Source: Sphingomonas pituitosa NBRC 102491 (GTDB lineage Bacteria; Pseudomonadota; Alphaproteobacteria; Sphingomonadales; Sphingomonadaceae). From it: a stretch of DNA of 64,000 bases. The position numbers were made by a program, and so were the translations under genes. Of this stretch, positions 1 through 9,029 are shown piece after piece. The stretch covers positions 1 to 64,000 of the forward strand of contig NZ_BCYY01000021.1 of NCBI RefSeq assembly GCF_001598435.1. Reading direction: 5' to 3'. Within the stretch, counting starts at the first letter, position 1, and each line of letters begins with the position of its first letter. A model generated the notes under the pieces. That model did not search any database. It was not told the origin of the DNA and saw only the letters and a program-made list of their open reading frames with translations.

Positions 1-912
1 GGCCCCGCCGATCCGGAATATGTCGACTGGCTCGCGGTCGACCGCGTCGAGGGGCGCGAGTTCGATATCGGCCTGCACCGCCACTGGCTCGACCCCTCGC
101 GTCCGCTTGCCAAGACCGTGCTCGAACCCGCGCACGGCGTGCTCGTCACCTCCGCCACGCTGCGCGCCGGCGGGGACTGGGACGTGGCCGAGGCGCGCTC
201 GGGCAGCACCCATCTGCTCCGCCCCGCCCAGCGCTTCGAGGCGAAGAGCCCGTTCGACTATCCCAACCAGGCCGAGGTGCTGATCGTCACCGACGTGAAG
301 CGCGGCGACATGGCGGCGCTGGCCAACGCCTATGCCCGGCTGATCGCCGCGGCGGGCGGCGGCACGCTCGGCCTGTTCACCGCCATCCGGCGCCTCCGCG
401 CGGTCCATGCCCGCATCGCCGATCGGCTGGCGCGCGACGGGCTGCCGCTGCTCGCCCAGCATGTCGACCCGATCGACACCGGCACCCTCGTCGACATCTT
501 CCGCGACGATCCGCGCGCCTCGCTGATCGGCACCGATGCGCTGCGCGACGGAGTCGATGTGCCCGGCGATTCGCTGCGACTGGTGGTGATGGAAGGCGTG
601 CCCTGGCCCAAGCCGAGCGTGCTCCACGCCGCGCGGCGGCTGGCCGGCGGCGGTTCGGCCTATGACGACCGGATAGTCCGCGCGCGGCTTGCCCAGGCGT
701 TCGGCCGGTTGATCCGGCGGGCGGACGATCGCGGCGCCTTCGTGCTGCTGTCTGCCGCCACGCCCTCGCGCCTGCTCGACGCGTTTCCGCCAGGCACGCG
801 CATCACCCGCACCACGCTCGATTCCGCGGTTGAGCGGGTTCAGCTTTCCTTGGGGCCAAGCTTGCGGCATGACGCGGGCGAAACCGCCAGCGTTCATCTC
901 GGGGAAGCATGA
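1..912 (+). CDS. DinG/Rad3-like ATP-dependent DNA helicase, C-terminal part (5' end outside window)
   Basis: The frame is open from the first base and ends at TGA 910-912, so only the C-terminal 303 residues are present. The visible part is the second RecA-like half of an XPD/DinG-type superfamily 2 helicase. A VTSATL motif lies near residue 50, a segment reading DALRDGVDVPG lies near residue 180, and a motif VI-like QAFGRLIRR lies near residue 232. These helicases unwind DNA 5' to 3' using ATP and often carry an Fe-S cluster in the N-terminal half, which cannot be seen here. The stop overlaps the next start as ATGA, so the phosphatase gene is probably translationally coupled. Family assignment is firm; the DinG label rather than another Rad3 relative is likely. 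Confidence 0.85.
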   Translation, partial: GPADPEYVDWLAVDRVEGREFDIGLHRHWLDPSRPLAKTVLEPAHGVLVTSATLRAGGDWDVAEARSGSTHLLRPAQRFEAKSPFDYPNQAEVLIVTDVKRGDMAALANAYARLIAAAGGGTLGLFTAIRRLRAVHARIADRLARDGLPLLAQHVDPIDTGTLVDIFRDDPRASLIGTDALRDGVDVPGDSLRLVVMEGVPWPKPSVLHAARRLAGGGSAYDDRIVRARLAQAFGRLIRRADDRGAFVLLSAATPSRLLDAFPPGTRITRTTLDSAVERVQLSLGPSLRHDAGETASVHLGEA

Positions 913-1442
913 AGACCCTTCTCGTCCTCCGCCACGCCAAGTCCGGTTGGGACGATCCGGTCGCCCGCGATTTCGATCGGCCGCTCAATCCCAAGGGCCA
1001 GCGGGCTGCCGTGGCGATGGGCCGCTATCTGCGCGACCAGGGCCTGCGCTTCGATCACGCCATCGCCTCCCCAGCGGTCCGCGTACGGGAAACGCTGGCG
1101 CAGGTGTCCCACGGACTTGGCGCAGCGATCGAGCCCGCCTGGGACCAGAAGCTGTATCTCGCCTCGCTCGGCACGCTGCTCGACGCGATCGAGGGCCTGT
1201 CCGACGGTGCCGACACGGTGCTGCTCTCCGGACACAATCCCGGGCTGGAGGAACTGGTGCTGGACCGGGTTCGCACGCCCAGCCCGCTACGCGACGCGGC
1301 GGAGCAGAAATTTCCCACCGCAACCCTCGCTGAGCTGCGTTTCGACATCGTGCATTGGGCCGAGGCATCGGGCGCGAACGCCGAGCTGGTCCGCTTCGTC
1401 CGGCCGCGCGATCTGGACCCCAGTCTCGGCCCCGACGCCTGA
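909..1442 (+). CDS. SixA-type histidine phosphatase family protein
   Basis: This 177-residue protein belongs to the histidine phosphatase (phosphoglycerate mutase-like) superfamily. It starts with the RHAKS signature at residues 8-12, where His9 would be the phospho-accepting residue. A second conserved His sits in SGHNPG near residue 109. The KSGW and NPKG segments are typical of SixA, which removes phosphate from phosphohistidine on phosphotransfer proteins. The true substrate here is unknown. The ATG overlaps the helicase stop by 4 bases, so the two are in one operon. No signal peptide is seen, so it should be cytoplasmic. Confidence 0.85.
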   Translation: MKTLLVLRHAKSGWDDPVARDFDRPLNPKGQRAAVAMGRYLRDQGLRFDHAIASPAVRVRETLAQVSHGLGAAIEPAWDQKLYLASLGTLLDAIEGLSDGADTVLLSGHNPGLEELVLDRVRTPSPLRDAAEQKFPTATLAELRFDIVHWAEASGANAELVRFVRPRDLDPSLGPDA

Positions 1443-1536
1443 CGCACGGGCCATATCGCCTCGGGCACCGCCGTGCCTTTCGCGTTGATCGCCGGGGCGA
1501 GGGTCGGGACCCGCCCCACCCTCGCCCCGGCTGCGA

Positions 1537-1866
1537 TCAGCGATCTTCGGCCAGCGCCTGCGCCAGCGAATCCCGGATCGTCTGCAGTTCTGCGGTGCGG
1601 TTCCTGCCGCGCGCCGCCTTTTCCTCCGCCAGCAGCCGTTGCACGCCGCGGATGGTGTAGCCCTCTTCGCTGAGGAGGTGATGGATGCGGCGCACGAGCG
1701 CCACGTCATCGGGTCGATAATACCGGCGGTTGCCCGCACGGGTGAGTGGCTTCAGCTGGGGAAACCGGGTTTCCCAATAGCGCAAGATATGCTGCGGCCT
1801 GCCGATTTCAGCGGCGAGCTCACCTATGGTCCGCAACGCGCCGGCGGCCTTCTCGGTCGCCGACAT
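1537..1866 (-). CDS. MerR-family transcriptional regulator
   Basis: The product is a 109-residue protein with an N-terminal MerR winged helix (about residues 10-75), including the RYWETRFPQL segment typical of the MerR DNA-binding fold, followed by a short coiled dimerisation helix. There is no ligand-binding domain or Cys pair for metal sensing. I chose the ATG at 1866 because GAGG lies 5 bases upstream and because this start follows the ihfA stop by 7 bases. An ATG at 1899 would overlap ihfA by 26 bases. Sphingomonads commonly carry such a gene directly after ihfA. Its target is unknown. Confidence 0.85.
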   Translation of the reverse strand: MSATEKAAGALRTIGELAAEIGRPQHILRYWETRFPQLKPLTRAGNRRYYRPDDVALVRRIHHLLSEEGYTIRGVQRLLAEEKAARGRNRTAELQTIRDSLAQALAEDR

Positions 1867-1873
1867 CGGGACC

Positions 1874-2173
1874 TCAGCGAGCTGAGACGATGCGGTCACG
1901 CATCATCTGGCTGGCACGGAAGGTGAGCACGCGGCGGGGTGCGATGGGCACCTCCACGCCCGTCTTGGGATTGCGGCCGACCCGCTCGCCCTTGTCCCGC
2001 AGCACGAAGCTGCCGAAGCCCGAGATCTTGACGTTCTCGCCCTTGGCCAGTGCCTCGCACATGTGCTTCAGGATCTGTTCGACGATCCGCGACGCGTCGG
2101 CGCGCGACAGCCCCACTTCGCGATGCAGCGACTCGGCCAAGTCTGCCCTGGTCAGCGTTCCCGCAGCCGTCAT
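1874..2173 (-). CDS. ihfA: Integration host factor subunit alpha
   Basis: This 99-residue protein is a bacterial HU/IHF-family DNA-bending protein. The central GFGSF and the RNPKTG beta-arm motif with its intercalating proline are present. IHF alpha pairs with IHF beta to bend DNA at specific sites in replication, recombination and transcription. The start ATG has AAAGGA about 8 bases upstream. It follows fabH on the same strand after a 141-base gap that could hold its own promoter, and precedes the merR-type gene. The fabH-ihfA-merR order supports the alpha subunit over HU. Confidence 0.93.
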   Translation of the reverse strand: MTAAGTLTRADLAESLHREVGLSRADASRIVEQILKHMCEALAKGENVKISGFGSFVLRDKGERVGRNPKTGVEVPIAPRRVLTFRASQMMRDRIVSAR

Positions 2174-2314
2174 TCAGCAATTCCTTTCGTGCACTTAGGT
2201 ACCCGTATCAGATTGTTACGCGCTATCAAGATTGATGTTGAAGCGCCAGTAACGCCTCAGACATATTCTGGAAAAACACGTATCTGGTCCAAAATGGGGA
2301 TACCGGAAGAACGC

Positions 2315-3286
2315 CTAGAAGCGGACGACGGCTGCACCCCAGGTGAACCCGCCACCCATGGCTTCCAAAACGAGTAGGTCGCCGCGCCGGATCCGACCGT
2401 CCCGCACCGCAGCATCGAGCGCGAGCGGCACCGATGCCGCCGAGGTGTTGGCGTGCCGGTCGACGGTGACGATCACCTTCTCCGGCGCCAGGTCCAGCTT
2501 GCGCGCGGTCGCGTCCAGGATGCGCGCATTGGCCTGGTGCGGCACCACCCAATCTACGTCGCCGGGCTGCAGACCTGCTGCAGCGAGCGATTCCTGCATC
2601 ACCGAGGCGAGGTTGGTCACAGCGTGGCGGAACACCTCGCGCCCCTTCATCCGCAGCTTGCCGACGGTGCCGGTGGTCGACACGCCGCCATCGACATAGA
2701 GCAGATCGTTGTAGCGGCCGTCGGCGTGGAGCTTGGTGGCAAGGATGCCCTGCGGCGCATCACCGTCCGTGTCCTGCGCCTCGAGCACGATCGCGCCGGC
2801 GCCGTCGCCGAACAGCACGCAGGTGGTGCGGTCTTCCCAGTCGAGGATGCGGCTGAACGTCTCGGCGCCGATCACCAGCGCCCGGCGATGCACGCCGGCG
2901 CGAAGCATCGAATCGGCGACCTGCACCGCATAGAGAAAGCCCGAGCACACCGCCGCCACGTCGAACGCGACGCAGTCAAGGATGCCGAGCGCGTTCTGCA
3001 CGCGCGTCGCGGTGGCGGGGAAGGTCTGGTCGGGGGTGGCGGTGGCGAGCACGATCAGGTCGATCTCGCTCGCGGCGATCCCGGCCGATTCGAGTGCCGC
3101 CCGCGCCGCATCGGCGGCGAGCGTGCCGGTCGTCTCCTCCGGCCCGGCGATGTGGCGAAAGCGGATGCCGGTCCGCTCGACGATCCATTCGTCGCTGGTA
3201 TCGACGCGCTCCGCCAGCTCCGCGTTGGAAACACGCTGTGCCGGCAGGGCCGAGCCCGTGCCGAGAATCACCGAACGTACGGTCAT
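2315..3286 (-). CDS. fabH: Beta-ketoacyl-ACP synthase III
   Basis: FabH condenses acetyl-CoA with malonyl-ACP to start type II fatty acid synthesis in the cytoplasm. The 323-residue length is normal. The catalytic triad is visible: Cys114 in AAVCSGF, His250 in VPHQAN and Asn280 in RHANTS. The C-terminal GGGFTWGA segment is also typical. It lies 21 bases after plsX on the same strand, in the conserved rpmF-plsX-fabH cluster. Confidence 0.97.
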   Translation of the reverse strand: MTVRSVILGTGSALPAQRVSNAELAERVDTSDEWIVERTGIRFRHIAGPEETTGTLAADAARAALESAGIAASEIDLIVLATATPDQTFPATATRVQNALGILDCVAFDVAAVCSGFLYAVQVADSMLRAGVHRRALVIGAETFSRILDWEDRTTCVLFGDGAGAIVLEAQDTDGDAPQGILATKLHADGRYNDLLYVDGGVSTTGTVGKLRMKGREVFRHAVTNLASVMQESLAAAGLQPGDVDWVVPHQANARILDATARKLDLAPEKVIVTVDRHANTSAASVPLALDAAVRDGRIRRGDLLVLEAMGGGFTWGAAVVRF

Positions 3287-3307
3287 GCGACCCCTTCTTC
3301 CCGTCTC

Positions 3308-4339
3308 TTACGCGGCCTTGGCCTCGAAGTTCCCCAGATCCTCGGCAATACGCCGGGTCAGGTCGTCGCGCACCATCTTGGCGGCGAAGCCGATCGCGGT
3401 ATCCACGCCGAGTTCGTTCGCGCCGCCGTGACTCTTCACGACGATGCCGTTCAGCCCGAGGAAAACGGCACCATTATGGTTGTTCGGGTCGAGATGGTGG
3501 CGCAGCAGCTCGGTCGCAGGCTTCGAAATGAGGAAGCCCAGCTTGGAACGCAGCGAGCTGCTGAACGCCCGGCGCAGCAAATCCGCCACGAAGCGGGCGG
3601 TGCCTTCCGCCGTCTTGAGCGCGATGTTGCCCGAGAAACCGTCGCACACGATCACGTCGACATCGCCGCGCGACAGCCGGTTGCCTTCGATGAAGCCGGT
3701 GAATTCGAGCGGCAGGTGCTTGGCCGCGCGCAGCTGGGCCGCGGCGTCGCGGATGCTGTCCGTGCCCTTCATCTCTTCGGTGCCGATGTTGAGCAGCGCC
3801 ACGCGCGGGCGCGCGAGATCGAGCGCGGTGCGCGCATAGGCGGCACCCATCACCGCGAACTGCACGAGATTCCGCTGGTCCACCTCGGTATTGGCGCCGA
3901 GATCGAGCATCACCGTGTCGTTGGCACCCAGCGACGGCAGCAGCGCGGCGAGCGCCGGCCGGTCGATCCCCGCCATGGTGCGGAGCGACAGCTTGGCCAT
4001 CGCCATCAAGGCGCCGGTATTGCCCGAGGAGACCGCGGCACCCGCACGGCCCTGCTTCACCAGATCGATGGCAATGCCCATCGACGTGGTCTTGGCGCGG
4101 CGAATCGCCTGGCTCGGCTTGGCATCGGCCGCAACGACTTCGGCCGCGTGGACGATCTCGCACGCGGCTGCCAGATTGGGATGCGCCTTCAGGCCGTCAC
4201 GAATGCGCGACTCGTCGCCGACGAGAAGGAACTCCATCCCCTCGAAGCGGCGACGTGCACGTGCAGCGCCGGCGAGCATGACGGCGACCCCCTCGTCGCC
4301 GCCCATTGCATCGACGGCGATCCGCGAGGGAACAGTCAT
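3308..4339 (-). CDS. plsX: Phosphate acyltransferase PlsX
   Basis: PlsX makes acyl-phosphate from acyl-ACP and phosphate, supplying PlsY for phosphatidic acid synthesis. The protein is 343 residues, a normal length. It begins with the family hallmark IAVDAMGGDEG and contains VSSGNTGALMA and an LGANTEV segment. It sits 29 bases downstream of rpmF and 21 bases upstream of fabH on the minus strand, so the three are probably co-transcribed. Confidence 0.97.
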   Translation of the reverse strand: MTVPSRIAVDAMGGDEGVAVMLAGAARARRRFEGMEFLLVGDESRIRDGLKAHPNLAAACEIVHAAEVVAADAKPSQAIRRAKTTSMGIAIDLVKQGRAGAAVSSGNTGALMAMAKLSLRTMAGIDRPALAALLPSLGANDTVMLDLGANTEVDQRNLVQFAVMGAAYARTALDLARPRVALLNIGTEEMKGTDSIRDAAAQLRAAKHLPLEFTGFIEGNRLSRGDVDVIVCDGFSGNIALKTAEGTARFVADLLRRAFSSSLRSKLGFLISKPATELLRHHLDPNNHNGAVFLGLNGIVVKSHGGANELGVDTAIGFAAKMVRDDLTRRIAEDLGNFEAKAA

Positions 4340-4368
4340 ACCGGCAACCCCCCGTTGCGGAACGTCGT

Positions 4369-4548
4369 TCAGCCCTCGACCGAAACGATTTCGCGGCCGT
4401 TATAGTGGCCGCACGCGTTGCACAGGTTGTGCGGACGCTTGAGTTCGCCGCAGTTCGGGCACTCCTGGAACGATTCGACGGTCAGCGAATCGTGCGACCG
4501 ACGCATGCCGCGCTTCGACGGCGAGGTCTTTCTCTTAGGGACGGCCAT
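4369..4548 (-). CDS. rpmF: 50S ribosomal protein L32
   Basis: A 59-codon reading frame encodes L32. It begins MAVPKRKTSPSKRGMRRSHD, the conserved L32 N-terminus, and carries the four-Cys zinc-ribbon pattern CPNC...CNAC near residues 30-46, so this copy is the zinc-binding (C+) form. It is the first gene of the rpmF-plsX-fabH group. Its promoter should lie in the 203-base divergent gap shared with the MAPEG gene. Confidence 0.97.
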   Translation of the reverse strand: MAVPKRKTSPSKRGMRRSHDSLTVESFQECPNCGELKRPHNLCNACGHYNGREIVSVEG

Positions 4549-4751
4549 GTCGGCACCTTCAACAAGCTATAGAATCAATAAAGTCGCGATACGCCCACAG
4601 GGTCATTCGGGCAAGCGACGGCTAGGCCGGCCGCTCGCCGGACCAGCAGGCAGGTCACGAAGCGAGCCCGCGCGTATAGCGATTCTCGTCCACGTTGCAA
4701 GCAGAAGCCGCGCGTGGCAGGGGTTTTCGCCTTGTTTGAACGGGGGACCCG

Positions 4752-5153
4752 ATGTTTTTTCTGCCGGTTGCACTCACCAGCGCGGGCGCTGCGGCGCTGA
4801 TCAATCTGTGGCTGGCGATTCGCGTCATCCAGCTGCGCCATGCCGAAAAGATCCTGACCGGCGACGGCGGCAGCCCGCGACTCCTCGCGCGCATGCGCGC
4901 GCAGATGAACTTCGTCGAATACACCCCCTTCGTGCTGATCCTGATCGGCCTGATCGAGCTGGCCCAGGGCACGCGATTCTATCTGTGGGTCATCGCCGCC
5001 GTGTATCTGCTCGGCCGCGTGCTGCACGGCTTCGGGATGGACGGCTGGCGGCGCGGCCGCGAGATCGGCGCGCTCATCACCTTCCTGGTCCTCGCCGGGC
5101 TCGGCCTCTATGCCGCGTGGCTCGGCTATACGGGCTCGAACCCGCTCCACTGA
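4752..5153 (+). CDS. MAPEG family membrane protein
   Basis: The product is a 133-residue integral membrane protein with four hydrophobic segments, matching the MAPEG fold of microsomal glutathione transferase and leukotriene C4 synthase relatives. The diagnostic stretch RMRAQMNFVEYTPF lies near residues 47-60. The length is typical of bacterial MAPEG proteins annotated as relatives of E. coli YecN. The substrate cannot be told from sequence. It is transcribed divergently from rpmF and is followed by a palindromic repeat. Confidence 0.88.
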   Translation: MFFLPVALTSAGAAALINLWLAIRVIQLRHAEKILTGDGGSPRLLARMRAQMNFVEYTPFVLILIGLIELAQGTRFYLWVIAAVYLLGRVLHGFGMDGWRRGREIGALITFLVLAGLGLYAAWLGYTGSNPLH

Positions 5154-5168
5154 TTCCCGCCCCCACCC

Positions 5169-5196
5169 CGTCATCCCGGCTTCCGCCGGGATGACG
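5169..5196. repeat. Dispersed palindromic repeat, short form (28 nt)
   Basis: This is a perfect inverted repeat with 12-base arms (CGTCATCCCGGC and its complement) around a TTCC loop. It lies between two convergent genes. The same CGTCATCCC...GGGATGACG core builds the longer elements near 9.8, 15.8 and 21.6 kb, so it belongs to a REP-like family. It could act as a bidirectional transcription end. Confidence 0.85.
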
Positions 5197-5218
5197 CACA
5201 AAGGAGCGGAGGATTCGC

Positions 5219-5902
5219 TCAGGCCCTCGCGAGCACCGAGTCGGCGACGAACGGGTTGGTGCGCCGCTCCTGGCCGAAATTGCTCGGCTGGCCGTGGCCG
5301 GGGACGAACACCGTCTCATCCCCCAGCGGCCAGAGCCGGGTGGTGATCGCGTCGATCAGGTCCTGGTGGTTGCCCAAGGGGAAGTCGGTCCGCCCGATCG
5401 ATCCCTGGAACAGCACGTCGCCGACGATCGCCAGCTGCGATTCGGGATGGTGGAACACGACATGTCCGGGCGTGTGGCCCGGGCAGTGATAGACGTCGAG
5501 CACCAGCTCGCCCACCGTCACCTGGTCGCCCTGAACCAGCCAGCGATCCGGTTCGAACGGCTTGCCGGGCACGCGATAGGCGCGGCCGTCGTCCTCGAGC
5601 CGCGCGATCCAGTAGCGATCGGCCTCGTGCGGGCCTTCGATCGGCACGCCCAGCTCCTCGGCGAAGATGCCCGCGGAGCCGCAATGATCGATATGGCCGT
5701 GGGTGATCAGCAGCTTCTCGATCGTCACGCCGTGCTGGGTCGCCGCGGCGCGCAGCCGGTCGAGATCGCCGCCCGGATCGACGAACGCGCCGCGCATCGT
5801 CTTCGTGCACCAGAGCAGGGTGCAATTCTGCTGGAGCGGCGTGACGGGCACGATCGCCGCGCGGAGCGGCGGCTGGGCAGCGTTGGGATCGGGGTTCGCC
5901 AT
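5219..5902 (-). CDS. Metallo-beta-lactamase fold hydrolase, glyoxalase II-like
   Basis: This 227-residue protein carries the zinc-binding HGHIDH motif at residues 68-73, followed by CPGHTPGH, GDVLF and PGHGQ, which provide the remaining His and Asp ligands of the family. The arrangement fits the YcbL/glyoxalase II-like thioester hydrolase group that releases acids from glutathione thioesters. It lacks the C-terminal substrate domain of full glyoxalase II. No signal peptide is present, so it is cytoplasmic. It is divergent from pabB with a 79-base gap. Confidence 0.88.
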   Translation of the reverse strand: MANPDPNAAQPPLRAAIVPVTPLQQNCTLLWCTKTMRGAFVDPGGDLDRLRAAATQHGVTIEKLLITHGHIDHCGSAGIFAEELGVPIEGPHEADRYWIARLEDDGRAYRVPGKPFEPDRWLVQGDQVTVGELVLDVYHCPGHTPGHVVFHHPESQLAIVGDVLFQGSIGRTDFPLGNHQDLIDAITTRLWPLGDETVFVPGHGQPSNFGQERRTNPFVADSVLARA

Positions 5903-5981
5903 GGCTCTCGCTACCGCGCGCGGGCGCGCGCGGCAACCAAGGCTTGCTCTCCGAGCGCAGCCTCTGCATTCCAGCGGGCTG

Positions 5982-7751
5982 ATGGTATTGCGTCCTCCCT
6001 TCGTCCTGCTCGACGACGCGCGCGCCGACGGCCGCGGCGCGCGGCTTTATACGAATCCCGTCGAAACCCTCGTCGCGTACCGTCCGGACGAGATCGCGCC
6101 CGCGCTGAACCGCCTGCGCGCCGCCCGCGCCGAAGGGCTCGATAGCGCCGGCTGGCTCGCCTATGAGGCGGGCGCTGCGCTCGAACCCGCCGCCCCGGCG
6201 CGCGATGCGGACGGCCCCCTGCTCTGGTTCGGCCTGTTCCGCGGCCACCAGCGGCTTGCCGGGGACGCGGTCCCTGCCCTGCTGCCCGAACCCGCCGGCG
6301 CCTGGGCCGGCCGCCCCCGCCCGCTGCTCGACCGCGCTGCCTACGATGCCGCCTTCGCTCGCGCGCGCGCCTATATAGAAGCCGGCGACATCTATCAGGC
6401 CAACCTCACCTTCCGTGCCGCAGTGCCGATCGCGGGTCATCCGGCCGCGCTGTATGCGCTGCTCCGCGCCCGATCGGCGGCCGGGCACGGCGCGCTGGTC
6501 GCCACCGGCGAGCAATGGCTGCTCAGCCTTTCCCCCGAACTGTTCTTCACGCTGGAGGACGGCACCCTCACCGCCCGCCCGATGAAGGGCACGACGCACC
6601 GCGACGCCGACCCCGCCGTCGACGCGGCACTCGCCCACGGGCTTGCCGAAGATCCCAAGCAGCGCGCCGAAAACCTGATGATCGTCGATCTGATGCGCAA
6701 CGATCTCGGCCGCGTGGCACGCGCCGGTAGCGTCGCGGTGCCGCAGCTGTTCCACGTCGAGACCTATCCCACGGTCCACCAGATGACCTCGACGATCACC
6801 GCCCGCCTTGCCGAGGGGCTGGGAGCCGTCGACGCGCTCGCGGCGTTGTTCCCCTGCGGTTCGGTGACCGGCGCGCCGAAGATCCGTGCAATGCAGGTGA
6901 TCGCCGAAGTCGAACCCGACGCCCGCCGCGTCTATACGGGCTCGATAGGGAGGATCGACGCCGATGGCAGTGCCGAATTCAACGTCGCCATTCGTACCCT
7001 GGCCGTCGACGCCGCGGGATGCGCGACGCTTGGCCTCGGCTCCGGCGTCGTCGCCGATTCGAATGCTGCGAGCGAATGGGCGGAGTGCCTCGCCAAGGGG
7101 GCGTTCGTGACCGCCGGCGAGCACGGCTTCGACCTGATCGAGACGATGCGCTTCGATCCCGAGGACGGGATCCTGCTGCTCGAGCGCCATCTCGAGCGCA
7201 TCCGGGGGAGCGCCGAGATCTTCGGCTTCCCGTTCGACCGCCATGTCGTCCGCAACGAGCTCCAGGCCGCCACTTTCCGACTGCGCGACGCGGCGAAGGT
7301 ACGGCTGCTGCTCGGGCCTTCCGGGGCGGTGGCGATTGGCATCGGGCCGCTCCCTGCCCCGCCACCCGAGCCGATAAAGGTCCGGATCGTGCCCCATTCC
7401 GTGCCCGCGAACGATTTCCGCCTGGCACACAAGACCACCCGCCGGTCGGTCTACGACACCCCCCGGCGCGCCGCCGGCACCTGGGAGGTCGTGTTCACCG
7501 ATGCGGAGGGCTATTGCACCGAAGGCAGCTTCACCGCGCTGTTCGTCGAGCGGGACGGCGTGCTGGTGACACCGCCGCTGTCGCGCGGCCTGCTTCCCGG
7601 CGTGCTCCGCGCCGAACTGCTCGCCACCGGCCGGGCGGTCGAAGGCGATCTCCGACCGGCGGATCTCGCCGGCGGATTCCTGCTCGGCAACGCGCTGCGT
7701 GGACTGGTTGCAGCCGTTACAGTTGCGGAAGGCGCCGAAGCGGACCTATAG
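5982..7751 (+). CDS. pabB: Aminodeoxychorismate synthase component I fused to 4-amino-4-deoxychorismate lyase-like domain
   Basis: The first 375 residues are a chorismate-binding domain. It has GDIYQANLTF near 135-144, SVTGAPKIRAMQ near 294-305 and MKGT at 201-204. Lys202 distinguishes PabB from anthranilate synthase, which has Ala there. Residues 380-589 resemble class IV aminotransferases (PabC), with Lys484 as candidate PLP lysine and a CTEGSF segment near 512-517. One protein could therefore make aminodeoxychorismate and release p-aminobenzoate for folate, given an amidotransferase (PabA) not seen here. I chose the ATG at 5982 because the frame further upstream overlaps the divergent hydrolase and has no family similarity. 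Confidence 0.9.
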   Translation: MVLRPPFVLLDDARADGRGARLYTNPVETLVAYRPDEIAPALNRLRAARAEGLDSAGWLAYEAGAALEPAAPARDADGPLLWFGLFRGHQRLAGDAVPALLPEPAGAWAGRPRPLLDRAAYDAAFARARAYIEAGDIYQANLTFRAAVPIAGHPAALYALLRARSAAGHGALVATGEQWLLSLSPELFFTLEDGTLTARPMKGTTHRDADPAVDAALAHGLAEDPKQRAENLMIVDLMRNDLGRVARAGSVAVPQLFHVETYPTVHQMTSTITARLAEGLGAVDALAALFPCGSVTGAPKIRAMQVIAEVEPDARRVYTGSIGRIDADGSAEFNVAIRTLAVDAAGCATLGLGSGVVADSNAASEWAECLAKGAFVTAGEHGFDLIETMRFDPEDGILLLERHLERIRGSAEIFGFPFDRHVVRNELQAATFRLRDAAKVRLLLGPSGAVAIGIGPLPAPPPEPIKVRIVPHSVPANDFRLAHKTTRRSVYDTPRRAAGTWEVVFTDAEGYCTEGSFTALFVERDGVLVTPPLSRGLLPGVLRAELLATGRAVEGDLRPADLAGGFLLGNALRGLVAAVTVAEGAEADL

Positions 7752-7785
7752 GCGCGCATCTTTCCCGGAAAAGGCGTCCAGACTC

Positions 7786-8985
7786 ATGCAGACTTCCGCC
7801 GCGCTCCAGCGCATCCAGCCCTCCGCCACGCTCGCCATGACCAGCCGCGTGTTCGAGCTGAAGCGTGCCGGCGTCGACGTGATCGGCCTGGGCGCCGGCG
7901 AACCCGATTTCGACACGCCCGATTTCGTCAAGGAAGCCGCGATTCAGGCGATCCGCGACGGCAAGACCAAGTACACCAATGTCGACGGCACGCCTGAACT
8001 GAAGGCCGCGGTGATCGAAAAGTTCAAGCGCGACAACGGCTTGGACTATACCCCCGCCCAGGTGACGATCAACGTCGGCGGCAAGCACACGCTGTTCAAC
8101 GCGATCGTCGCGACGGTGGAAGCCGGCGACGAGGTGATCATCCCCGCCCCCTATTGGGTCAGCTATCCTGACGTAGTTCAGTTCGCGGGCGGCACCCCGG
8201 TGTTCATCGCCGCCGGTGCCGACCAGGCCTACAAGATCACCCCCGCCCAGCTCGAAGCGGCGATCACGCCCAGGACCAAGTGGGTGATCCTCAACTCGCC
8301 GTCCAACCCCACCGGCGCCGCCTATTCGGCCGCCGAGCTGAAGGCGCTGGGCGAAGTGATCGAACGCCACCCGCACGTCTGGGTGTTCGCCGACGACATG
8401 TACGAGCACATCCTGTACGACGGCTTCGAATTCGCCACGATCGCGCAGGTCTGCCCGTCGCTCTACGAGCGCACGCTCACCGTCAACGGCTGCTCCAAGG
8501 CCTATGCGATGACCGGCTGGCGGATCGGCTTCGCCGGCGGCCCGGCGCCGCTGATCAAGGCGATCGCCAAGCTCCAGTCGCAGTCGACCTCGAACCCCTG
8601 CTCGATCGCCCAGGCGGCCGCCGTCGCGGCGCTCTCCGGCGACCAGAGCTTCCTCAAGGACCGCGCCGCCGCCTTCCAGACGCGCCGCGACCTCGTCGTC
8701 TCCATGCTCAACGACATCGACGGCATGACCTGCCCGACGCCCGAGGGCGCCTTCTACGTCTATCCCGAGTTCAGCGCGCTGATCGGCAAGACCACGCCCA
8801 AGGGCAAGGTGATCGCCACCGACGAGGACATGATCGGCTATTTCCTCGACGACGCCCGCGTGGCGGCGGTGCACGGTGCTGCGTTCGGCCTGTCGCCGGC
8901 GATGCGGATCAGCTATGCGACGTCCGAGGCGCTGCTCCGCGAAGCCTGCACCCGCATCCAGACGGCCTGCGCCGACCTGCGCTGA
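7786..8985 (+). CDS. Pyridoxal phosphate-dependent aminotransferase, aspartate type (class I)
   Basis: This 399-residue enzyme is a fold-type I aminotransferase of the Ib aspartate aminotransferase group. It shows GLGAGEPDFDTP near 34-44, NSPSNPTG at 170-177 and the PLP-lysine segment NGCSKAYAMTGWRIGF with Lys238. It should interconvert aspartate/2-oxoglutarate and oxaloacetate/glutamate, although related enzymes also accept prephenate or aromatic substrates. The ATG at 7786 lies 34 bases after pabB and gives the usual N-terminus. Confidence 0.92.
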   Translation: MQTSAALQRIQPSATLAMTSRVFELKRAGVDVIGLGAGEPDFDTPDFVKEAAIQAIRDGKTKYTNVDGTPELKAAVIEKFKRDNGLDYTPAQVTINVGGKHTLFNAIVATVEAGDEVIIPAPYWVSYPDVVQFAGGTPVFIAAGADQAYKITPAQLEAAITPRTKWVILNSPSNPTGAAYSAAELKALGEVIERHPHVWVFADDMYEHILYDGFEFATIAQVCPSLYERTLTVNGCSKAYAMTGWRIGFAGGPAPLIKAIAKLQSQSTSNPCSIAQAAAVAALSGDQSFLKDRAAAFQTRRDLVVSMLNDIDGMTCPTPEGAFYVYPEFSALIGKTTPKGKVIATDEDMIGYFLDDARVAAVHGAAFGLSPAMRISYATSEALLREACTRIQTACADLR

Positions 8986-9029
8986 TCGGGATTGGGCGGG
9001 AGCTGCGTCGCTCTTATATTGGGGTTCGC

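Noticed and set aside
5316..7430. A 704-residue minus-strand open frame over pabB
   Set aside because: Antisense to a gene with clear chorismate-binding motifs; no recognisable domain.
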